DNA of 64,000 bases from Holtermannia corniformis (Eukaryota > Basidiomycota > Tremellomycetes > Holtermanniales), in NCBI GenBank assembly GCA_001599935.1, contig BCIJ01000031.1, positions 106,678 through 170,677 on the forward strand, given 5' to 3'. Shown one piece after another: positions 55,817 through 64,000 of this stretch. Numbering within the stretch: the stretch's first letter is position 1; each line of letters opens with the position of its first letter. The position numbers and the translations under genes are program-made. The notes under the pieces were generated by a model. That model was not told the DNA's origin and ran no database searches. It saw nothing but the letters and a program-made list of their open reading frames with translations.

Positions 55817-58800
55817 ATGTCGTCCTCTGCAGAGCAGGAAAAGCTACGAAGGGTCAGTCTCCCACCCGCTTCGCCCAAACCAAACACTCGATACGATCAC
55901 TCACTCGCGTCCGCACAGGCTGCCGTTCTCGACAAGATGCGGTCAAAACACCGCGCGACGGGCCCAACCCCGATCCGCTCACCCGATATCCTCGTTCCCG
56001 CTTCGTCCTCGCCGCCGCACCCGTCACCGACCCACGCTGGCTTTTTCCGTCAACCAGGCGCGAACGCGATCCCGCCGCCGTTGACGTTTTCGGGCGTGAG
56101 CGCGACGGCCGATCAACGAGCACCGAAACGGTTCAAACTCGAGCGCGACCCGTCGGAAGCCTCGTCGACTGCAGGCTCGGCTAGACCGTCACCTTCCCCA
56201 CCGAGCGTCGGTCCTCTTCCCATCTCGCGCACGGCCAGTGGTGAACACTTGCGGACCAACCTCTCTCACTTGCACGTCCAGTCGGCATCGCCGAGCCCAG
56301 CCACTGTCGAGGATTTGGCCTATAGTGACTTTTCGTCCCCGGCGGCCCCGCGGCGCATCAAGCCGCGCTATGCGCCAAGCGAGAGCCCTGCGGACACGCC
56401 CAACGCCAAAGCAGGCAGCAGTGGTCTCCCTCAGCGCTCACCCCTAGTCGCCGCCGCCGCCGCGTCAACCGCCGTGTCCTCGCCCAACCTCGGGCAGACA
56501 CCGTGGCTCTCCGACCACGCCTACCGGCTCCACGCTCAATTCCGTTTCACCCCACCCAAGATCATCCAGGGCATTATCAACAAGCACAGGGGCAACATGC
56601 AAACAGCCACATACGAGGTCAGCCTGTTCAACGAGCAGGCCCGGACCGGTCAGGCGCCCGGCGGCGTCATCGCGCCCCGTCCAGTGTACGCGTACCATCC
56701 CGTGTCCCAAGCGGCCCCAGTCCCCATCCAAGCTGCCCCACCAAAGCCGAAACCCGTCAACACCTCCACCATCTATGCGAACCGAAGCTCGCGCGCGGAC
56801 AAAAAGCGCGTCAAAGACCCCGACGAGAGTGATTCGGGAGACCAAGCGTTTACAGACGAGGACGAGAGCGATGGCGGCTGGTCGGGCGACGAGAACCGTG
56901 TCAAGCGCAGGAAGCGCGTCTTGGATGCTCATGGCGACAGTGTCGATGTCGAGGCCGAGGCCGTAAACGTCTTCAACACGGCAGACGTAGAGACGATCAC
57001 GGGCGCCATGGGTCGGTTTTGACGCCGTCATCGCAATGTCAGCTAACGCCTAGCAGCTTGCAGCGCCGAACAGGCTACAACCATCATCAAGCTCCGACCG
57101 TTCATCGACGCCGATCACGTCCGCGCTCGACTTCAAAAGACAAAGGGCGTCTCGCCGAAACTGCTCGACGATTACATCAACATTATGGAAGGCTACGGCC
57201 AGATTGACAAGTGCTTGGCCGAATGCGAGCGCGTCGGCACTCAAGTGGCCGAAACGCTCGCCATCTGGCGCGATGCCGTCCCGGGCGCACCCGACGACGC
57301 CGGCGTCGACGTCCAAGCTATCAAGCGCCGGATCCAGACCGAGCGGAATCCAGCCGTTTCAAAGGTTCTGCGGAGCTACGTGACGGAGCAGCCGCAATCG
57401 TTAAAAGAGGGCACCGTGCTCAAGGACTATCAGTTGCTCGGTATGAATTGGCTCAAGATGCATTGGGAGACGGGCACGAGCTGTATCCTGGCCGACGAGA
57501 TGGGTCAGTCTGGACGCCCCTGCTCCAACGGCACGACTGACAACCCCAGGGCTCGGCAAGACGATCCAGGTCATCTCGTTCCTCGCCCATCTCAAAGAAT
57601 CAGGCAACATCGGGCCCCACCTCATCTTTGTCCCGTACGTCTGATCCTTGGCTCACGAGCGGCACTGACGGCCCGTAGCGCGTCGACGCTCGAAAACTGG
57701 ACGCGCGAGTTTGCAAAGTTTGCGCCCTCGATCGACGTCCAGACGTATTACGGCTCGCAAAAGGAGCGCGCAGAACTCCGCGCAGACCTCAAAGAGCGCT
57801 ACGAGGACGGCGAGCTTCAAGTCGTGTTGGCCTCGTATACCCAGGTCCAGTCGCCCGAGGACCTCAAGTTTTTCAGGAAACGGATCGAGTTTGAGGTGGG
57901 CTGGGGTAGCGGGGTTGGGCGCGGTGCTGATGCAGACACAGACATGCGTGTACGACGAGGCGCACCAGTTGAAAAACTTTCAGTCGAAGCGGTATACCGA
58001 CTTGGTTTCGATCGAGCCTAGGTGGCGGTTGCTGCTTACGGGCACGCCGCTGCAGAACAATCTGCAGGAGCTTGTCGTGAGTTGGCTCGATCTGACGGGG
58101 CATCAGCTCACATGGCCAGTCCCTCCTCATGTTCACTTTGACGGACATCTTCAAGCCGGCCGAGCAGGCACTGCGCAACATCTTCAAGGTGCACGCACAA
58201 GGCACCGTCAACCTGCTGTCGCAGAGCAGAGTGTCGCGCGCGCGGATGATGTTGACGCCGTTTGTCCTACGCCGACGCAAGAATAACGTGAGTTTAGACG
58301 CTGTCGATCTAGGGCTTGGCTGAGCTGGCCAGGTCTTGAGCCTACCTGAAAAGCGCGAGCGGATCGAGCCGTGCGCGATGACGGATCTCCAATCCGAGAT
58401 CTACCGCGACGCCATGGCGCGCTCTCGCATGGTCGTGCAGACGCTCACAGACGAAGCTCTTGAAGCGTCCGACGCCCTGCTCGACGAAGCCGACAGTCTC
58501 AAGACGAAACCCAAGCCGAAAAAGGGTAAAAAGGTGACCGAGGACAAGGGCAGGATGGCGAGCAGCGGGTCACATATCCTCATGGACCTCCGCAAGGCCG
58601 CGTCGCATCCACTACTGTTCCGTACGCACTATACGAAAGACCGGCTGCAGAAGCTGGCAAAGCAGATGATGAAGATGCCAGAGTGGTGCGACTCAAACTT
58701 GGCGTATCTCGTCGAGGACCTCGAGGTGGGTTGGATCGAGCGGTGAAACGCCGTGACTGATGGCGTGGTCAGGCCTTGCCGGATTACATGATTCACGATA

Positions 58801-59826
58801 TTTGTGCCAAGCACACGGTCAGTGCGCACTATGGGTGTACGAGTGGGGCTGACAAACGGCAGCGACTACGAAGCTTTTGCCTCGATCCCGAGCTCTTCCT
58901 CGCATCGGGCAAAGTCGCCGTGTTGCAAAAACTGATTGTAAAGTGTAAAGCCGAGGGCACGCGCATGCTGCTCTTTTCCCAGGTAGGTTCGGCAGCCGCG
59001 CAGAACCAAAGCTGATGGCGACAGTTTACAATGCTGCTTGACATCTTGCAGACTGCGTTTGACCACATTGGCGTCAAGTGGGTCCGGCTGGATGGTGCCA
59101 CCAAGACGGACGAGCGGCAGAGTATCGTCGATGAGTTTACGGAAGATAAGGAGATTACAGTCTTCTTGTTGTCGACCAAGGCTGGTGGTGTTGGGTACGC
59201 GATCATCAGGGCTAGGCATCGAGGCTGACTCGGATAGCATCAACTTGGTCGCCGCGTCCGTCGTCGTCATCTTTGATCAAGACTTTAACCCTCACAACGA
59301 CAAGCAAGCGGCCGACCGAGCGTACCGGATCGTAAGTGACTGCGCACCCTCGTCCGCCGACTGACACGGCGTAGGGTCAAGTGCGCGAAGTCGAGGTCAT
59401 CAAGCTCATCACGCGCGAGTCGATCGACGTGAGTGGCCGAACGGGATCATGGACGGCGCTGACCCAGCGTAGGAGGACATGCTCAAGATTGGCGAAACAA
59501 AGCTCTTGTTGGACGATGCCGTTGGCGGCGACAGTGCGGCGACCGACGCTGACGACGCCAAACCGGACAAGACGGCCAACGACGTTAAAAAGTCGTTGTT
59601 GAAAACGCTCCGTAACAAGTTTGAGACGGAAGAGGACGGCAAGGATCGAGCGGGCCTCAAGGTGGACGTAGAGGCTGGGGCGGTGAATCAAGTCAAGCGG
59701 GAGGAAGCCAAGCCAGACGTCAAGCCGGATGTTGATGTCAAGGCCAAGGCCGCCCCCGACATCAAGCCGGAACCAGCCTCGGCCATCAAGGTTGACGGCG
59801 ACGGCGACGTCAAGATGGAAGACTGA
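55817..59826 (+). CDS. FUN30: FUN30/SMARCAD1-type SNF2 chromatin remodeller
   Basis: ATP-dependent remodeller acting in silent chromatin maintenance and DNA-end resection. The start is [21 protein letters not shown] disordered N-terminus of about 380 residues contains [20 protein letters not shown] (CUE-like helices) and an acidic patch. ATPase lobe 1: [40 protein letters not shown] (split by an intron), [44 protein letters not shown] box [11 protein letters not shown] and [15 protein letters not shown]. Lobe 2: [106 protein letters not shown] and [20 protein letters not shown]. The tail is Lys/Asp-rich. About 1,150 residues with about eleven introns. Confidence 0.93.
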
Positions 59827-59914
59827 TAGAGGGACTTGGGTGCTGAAAGCTTAGGTTTGACTAGGGAATTGTACGACTTCGCAACACTGCATCCGTCGCT
59901 TGTATCCGCCTGCA

Positions 59915-61221
59915 TCATGTTCGCATCTTGACTCTGCCATCTACGACGGTGACTGTGTGCTCTTGTAGCCAAGCCAAGCCTTGGGTCTGTGCCGGTAAGA
60001 AATCGAGTGTCGACGGGCCTAGGACCCAAGAGAGGCTGGCGTCTAGGTATGCCTTTTTGATGACGGCCATTGTCCGTTCCCGCATCCTGTCCTGCGCCCA
60101 GAGGAGCAAAAGACGCTCGTACCCTTGTGTAGAGGCTAGTAGCCGCGCGTACGCGTACGGTTTCGGGAACCGAGGGTTCAGCGCATCAGCCGCCTGGCGC
60201 GGTAGAGCCAAAGCCAAGGAGGGTAAAAACCCAGCCTGGGATTCGGCACGGAACGGAGGCCGAGGGGGGTTCGTCAAGGCGAGATAGTGGTTCCAGAAAG
60301 CCTGGTGTGAATCGAGATGGCACAGATGATACAGCAAGAACAGTGATGCAAACACTTTGGGTCGTGGTGCGTCATCTTTGTTGATGGTGATACGGAGCTT
60401 TGCTGTTGCGTGCTCGAGTGCGTCGTCTGAAGTGGAAAGCGCGAGATACAGTGATGGGACTAGGACGCTCAGCGTCGAGATGAGTTGGGCGGGGTCGCGC
60501 GCTAGCACGGCGAGCTGTGCTGATGACTCGTATACTGCACGAGTTGAGCGCCAGCCTAGAGCAGTCAAGCGGATATGGATGTACCTTCGATAGCGAAGCG
60601 GTCGATCCGATGTGCGGCCGTGATCCCTTCACGAAGCTTGCCTGACAACGGTGAGCGTTGGCCTACTAGTATCAAGCACGTACGAAACAAAAGCACGATC
60701 GACTTGAGGCTCTCGATCTCGTCGACAGCATCTAGCCGAGGCGGTACATGTCGCTCTGCGCCAAAGCGCGTACAGTGATGCTCCAGCTAGTCGCATGGTC
60801 CATCAGCACGGTAGCTGCGAAGCCCTCGCAACTCACGCGTTCTTCAATATACAATCGAAACCTGTCCTGCGTCTTGCCATCCTTGAGGCTATGGCGCTCT
60901 ATCAGTGTCAGCGGCGCCCGACGCTCGCACCTACGCATCGCCTTCTCGGCCATCGCCACCGCTTCGCGATACACTGGCCAGCATCTCCATCTCGCTGGGT
61001 CTGCTCCACTCTTTGGCTGCGCTGCGTGCCTTGAGATCACTTGCGGGAGATGCTAGCACACTGGGGCCGGCAACAGCATTGCTTGGCGCCCACCGCGGCG
61101 GTCCAGTTGCGTTGGCCGACGGCGCCCATCGCGATTGCGCGCCAGATCTCAACACGGCCGGCTCTGAGGATACGGCTGCTCCTTGCTGTTGGCGAGCATG
61201 AGGTGGTTGGTAGCGCTGCAT
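59915..61221 (-). CDS. Hypothetical protein, helical, unrecognised
   Basis: The start MQRYQPPHARQQQGAAVSSE opens a low-complexity N-terminus (RWAPSNAVAGPSVLASPAS). Splicing out a 44-nt intron gives EMEMLARCERRAPLTLIERH and KTQDRFRLYIEERLEHHCTR, then DAVDEIESLKSIVLLF, KLREGITAAHRIDRFAIE and VYESSAQLAVLARDPAQLIS. The last exon has VFASLFLLYHLCHLDSHQAF with WNHYLALTN, YERLLLLWAQDRMRERTMAV, KKAYLDASLSWVLGPS and C-terminal TVTVVDGRVKMRT. About 370 residues, mainly helical. There is a faint resemblance to SAC3/GANP or PCI-type helical proteins but no diagnostic motif, so I leave it unnamed. It is downstream-convergent with FUN30 (89 bp), and its promoter side abuts the retroelement. Confidence 0.6.
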
Positions 61222-62026
61222 TGTTACACTGGGCAAAGCTGTAGACGCGCCATGTTGGGGCAGTGATCGTTGGTTACATCGAGGCTCGCCCGAGCTAATG
61301 TAGTTTCGCCCTGGCTGGCCAAGACGCCGATAACGCCGCTCCTAACCCCTCTGAGAGCTCGCCACTCAACACTCCCTCTCGAGCTCTCAACCACCAACAT
61401 CCACCCTTCTCCGCACCCTTCCTTCGACCAGCCGCTCTCTGACGATACTAACGTGCCCGCCCATGTAGTCATCGCCTTGCCGCAGATTTCAATGCCCTTG
61501 TGGCTTAGGTCCGGCTGGGCGGTGCGGGTGGGCCGCTGCCGCATTCTTCTTGTTCGCTCGCCGGTCGCCCTCCATAGCGGCCGGCTCCGCTTCGGCGGCG
61601 CATCCCCTTTCCCGGGGGATTGCGGTCGTAATTTGTCGCGGAGGAAATAGGGCGGAACCAAAGCGGGACTTAGCGGTTTTGAGATGCACGTCTTGCCCGC
61701 CTCCCATCGTGTTCGCCCGTCGTCGTCGTCGTTGTCGTCGTCTTCGTCGTCGTTGTTGGTGGTGTCGTCTTCCAACCACCGCTCTGCACCGCACGCCCAG
61801 CGTGCTCCCTCTCCATCAACGCCTCCTCTTCAGGGACCATTGTGTCTTGTCGTGCTGGGGACCACAGGTGCGTCAGCCGTTCGCATCCAACCCATGGCAA
61901 TTGACGTCCCATTGGGGGTCGTACGCTCTCGACCCCCTGTTTGCACTCAGCTGAGGTCCCGTTCTCTCTGCTCCTCTCCGCACACCACTCCATCCCTTCG
62001 CCACCACGCCATCCGCCAATACGTCG
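61222..62026. other. Region between hypothetical gene and copia polymerase, possible 3' LTR area
   Basis: About 800 bp holding a CGT/GTT trinucleotide-rich run (61721-61762). In the element's orientation, a purine-rich GAAGGGATGGAGTGG followed by TGTGCGGAG lies about 40-60 bp after the polymerase stop. This could be a polypurine tract and the 5' end of a 3' LTR. The other LTR is outside the window, so I cannot confirm it. Open frames here look like low complexity. Confidence 0.3.
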
Positions 62027-64000
62027 TCATAGGCGGAGACCCAGGGCCCGACAGTGGTGCGTATGCAGCGGTGCTGCCAACGCCTTCGTAAGGATGTCCG
62101 CATGCTGATCTTGCGTCCCCACATGCTCCAAGACAATCTCGCCGCTCTTCACCCGCTCCCGAGTGAAGTGGTACCGAATGTCGATGTGCTTCGTCCTCTT
62201 GTGGAATGCAGGATTGTNGCCCAACTGGATCGCGCCTTGGTTATCGCACCAAACCTTTATCGCGGCGTCCACATCCAGTCCAAACTCAGCTGCTGCACCT
62301 CGCAACCAGATCGCCTCTCGGGTTGCCTCCGCCAGNGCCATGTATTCCGATTCCGTTGTTGAGAGCGACACCGACTTCTGCCGTACGCTTGCCCAGCTGA
62401 CGCATGATCCCAGGAACTTGAAGACGTAGCCTGTCGTCGATCGGCGTACGTCGTGGTCCCCTCCATGGTCCGCATCGCACCATCCTTCTAGCGTNGCCGC
62501 AGCNCGATCCTCNCCCAGGACCAACGCCATCTCCCTCGTACCCTTCAGGTACCGCAGCACCCGCTGTGCCGCACGCCAATGCTCGCCTGTTGGCGCCTCG
62601 CAGAACTTTGCCAGCGACCCGACTGTCCACGTAATGTCTGGTCGCGTTCCGAGGGANAGCCAGAGCAGGCCACCAACCAGCTCGCGGTAGATCCTGCTGT
62701 NNACCGCATCGTCACCGTCCTTGGTGAGCTTGATCTTGGTGTCTGCGGGGGTTCTTGTCGGCACCGCTGACTCTTGCCGAAACCTTGCCAGGAGCGTGTT
62801 GATATACGCCGATTGCGACAACGCTATCGTCCCTGCGCCATGGTCCCGATCCACCTTCAAGCCGAGTACGAACCCCACCGCACCCGCATCAGTCATCTCC
62901 CACCGCTTCTTGAGGGCACCCTTTACCCTCTCGATCTCACCCACGCTCTCCGATGCGATGAGTAGATCGTCCACGTACACCAGGATGTACGAGGCCACAC
63001 CTCTCGCCACTCGCCGATAGATACCCCAATCAGTACCTGCTCGGCCGAACCCCAGCTCCTGGAGCTGCTGGTCCAGCGCCTCCCACCATGTACGGCCAGC
63101 CTGCTTTAAGCCATACAGCGCCTTCTTCAGACGCAAGCAGTCACCTCTGCTCGTCGTCACGCCTTGAGGGACCTCCATGTAGATCTCCTCCGACAGTACG
63201 CCATTGAGGAACGCCGACGTGACGTCCATCTGATGCACTGCCAGATCTCCTTGTGCTGCGAGTGCCAGCAACATCCGCAATGATGTTAGACGCGCCACGG
63301 GCGAGAACGTCTGCTCGTAGTCGATGCCAGGGATCTGCGAATAACCCTTGGCCACGATCCTCGCCTTGTACTTGAGGACTCGACCCAGTTCGTCTCGCTT
63401 CGTCTTGAACACCCACTTGCACCCAACGCACTTCCTCCCTTTCGGCAGTGCTGCTTCGACCCACGTCCCCGACGCCCGGACGGACGCCAGCTCCCTCTCG
63501 ATGGCCGCTTGCCATTCTTCCCTCAGGGTTGACGACATCGCCTCCTCGTACGTTCGAGGATCGTCACCCAGTTCGGCTTCNGCCGCTAGCGCCCACGCAA
63601 TCGCTACACCTCCAGATGTGTTGCGTTTNCCTGCCAACCGCGCCGAGGTACGCACTATGCCTCCTGCGCTTTGGCTCGTCTCCGCCACTTGCGGCACTGG
63701 CACCGGAGCCAGCTCTATCTCCCTCTGCGGCGCTGCTGCAGGCTCCGCTGCTGGCTGCGCCGCCACTGGCTCCACTCTTGGTGCCTCTGGTGCCTCTGGT
63801 GCCGTCTGCACCTCTTGCGGTGTTGCCGCCTCCTGCGGCGCTACCGGCTCCCTCTCTGGCTCGGGCTCCGGCAGCACCTCTGCCGGTGTCTCCACCCNAT
63901 CCTCGACCACTGGTGCTGGTACCTGCGGCACCGGCACCGTCACCACTCGCCTTGTCACCGCGGGCAGCGTCACTGGCAGTGTAGGCTCACTGCCACCAAA
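62027..64000 (-). mobile_element. Ty1/copia LTR retrotransposon, 3' part (runs off the window)
   Basis: Reverse transcriptase and RNase H of the copia type occupy the last 2 kb, in the order expected for Ty1/copia. The integrase and gag parts would lie beyond base 64000. Isolated N bases (62218, 62336, 62495, 62504, 62513, 62657, 62701-62702, 63581, 63629, 63898) occur only in this element apart from one at 31909. This is what collapsed near-identical copies give in an assembly. No stop or frameshift is visible, so the copy or its relatives may be recent. Confidence 0.9.
62027..64000 (-). CDS. Copia-type polyprotein, C-terminal part (reverse transcriptase and RNase H)
   Basis: The frame is open from the right edge. 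A Pro/Ala/Glu/Val-rich linker (63640-63970) is followed by [20 protein letters not shown] and [20 protein letters not shown], then [20 protein letters not shown] with [20 protein letters not shown], the classic RVT_2 start. Then come [40 protein letters not shown] and catalytic [13 protein letters not shown]. RNase H includes [30 protein letters not shown] and [25 protein letters not shown] and HADILTKAL near the C-terminus end the protein at ALGLRL. Makes cDNA of the element RNA in virus-like particles. The ambiguous bases give undetermined residues but keep the frame. Confidence 0.93.
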   Translation of the reverse strand, partial: FGGSEPTLPVTLPAVTRRVVTVPVPQVPAPVVEDXVETPAEVLPEPEPEREPVAPQEAATPQEVQTAPEAPEAPRVEPVAAQPAAEPAAAPQREIELAPVPVPQVAETSQSAGGIVRTSARLAXKRNTSGGVAIAWALAXEAELGDDPRTYEEAMSSTLREEWQAAIERELASVRASGTWVEAALPKGRKCVGCKWVFKTKRDELGRVLKYKARIVAKGYSQIPGIDYEQTFSPVARLTSLRMLLALAAQGDLAVHQMDVTSAFLNGVLSEEIYMEVPQGVTTSRGDCLRLKKALYGLKQAGRTWWEALDQQLQELGFGRAGTDWGIYRRVARGVASYILVYVDDLLIASESVGEIERVKGALKKRWEMTDAGAVGFVLGLKVDRDHGAGTIALSQSAYINTLLARFRQESAVPTRTPADTKIKLTKDGDDAXXSRIYRELVGGLLWXSLGTRPDITWTVGSLAKFCEAPTGEHWRAAQRVLRYLKGTREMALVLXEDXAAXTLEGWCDADHGGDHDVRRSTTGYVFKFLGSCVSWASVRQKSVSLSTTESEYMXLAEATREAIWLRGAAAEFGLDVDAAIKVWCDNQGAIQLGXNPAFHKRTKHIDIRYHFTRERVKSGEIVLEHVGTQDQHADILTKALAAPLHTHHCRALGLRL

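Noticed and set aside
61270..61775. Open frames of about 120-180 codons on both strands
   Set aside because: Overlapping low-complexity frames, one made of a trinucleotide repeat; more likely retroelement or intergenic sequence.

Overview
This is a gene-dense stretch of a fungal nuclear chromosome, most likely from a basidiomycete, possibly a yeast-like member of Pucciniomycotina or Ustilaginomycotina. The sequence is GC-rich. Nearly every gene is cut by many very short introns (about 37-60 nt) with GT...AG ends and a strongly conserved CTGAC/CTAAC branch motif just before the acceptor. A dual hybrid histidine kinase of a kind I associate with basidiomycetes, a KRE9-like GPI protein and a Ty1/copia element fit this. 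The genus cannot be fixed from sequence alone. Most gene models below were assembled by hand by joining reading frames across introns, so outer ends are firmer than individual exon borders.

Layout. 1-1.4 kb: end-truncated secreted Ala-rich protein (-). 3.3-5.6 kb: alpha-arrestin (+). 5.8-7.7 kb: BUD22 ribosome-biogenesis factor (-), divergent from a COA8-like mitochondrial protein (7.9-8.6 kb, +). 8.9-11.3 kb: accessory patch of very small genes. 11.6-14 kb: conserved gene of unknown function (-). 14.4-16.7 kb: C2H2 zinc-finger regulator (-). 18-20 kb: SNW/SKIP splicing factor (-). 20.3-21.4 kb: KRE9-like GPI protein (-). 22.5-24.8 kb: trypsin-like protein with atypical introns (+). 25.6-28 kb: F-box protein (+). 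28.1-31.2 kb: CWF19 (+). 31.3-32.2 kb: bZIP factor (-). 33.2-40.4 kb: dual hybrid histidine kinase (-). 40.4-42.2 kb: second patch of tiny TATA-driven genes (-). 42.6-45.5 kb: TB2/DP1/HVA22 protein and OST48/WBP1 (-). 45.9-47.8 kb: SAD1/USP39 (+), convergent with the mRNA cap methyltransferase ABD1 (47.9-50.6 kb, -). 50.9-52.3 kb: mitochondrial adenylate kinase (-). 52.6-54.8 kb: PFS2 (+). 54.9-55.5 kb: TRM112 (-). 55.8-59.8 kb: FUN30/SMARCAD1 remodeller (+). 59.9-61.2 kb: unrecognised protein (-). 62-64 kb: Ty1/copia polymerase running off the right edge (-).

Functional themes. RNA processing is heavily represented: SNW, CWF19 and SAD1 (spliceosome), PFS2 (polyadenylation), ABD1 (capping), TRM112 (methyltransferase activator) and BUD22 (small ribosomal subunit). 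Signalling and regulation are represented by the histidine kinase, the zinc-finger and bZIP factors, the arrestin and the F-box protein. I see no operon-like organisation, no CRISPR array and no tRNA or rRNA gene.

The least explained content is the set of about 90-residue proteins at 8.9-9.6 kb and 40.4-42.2 kb. They come as tandem pairs, and four of the five have a TATA element 35-80 bp before the ATG. The Ala-rich gene at the left end, built from many tiny phase-0 exons, is also unusual.
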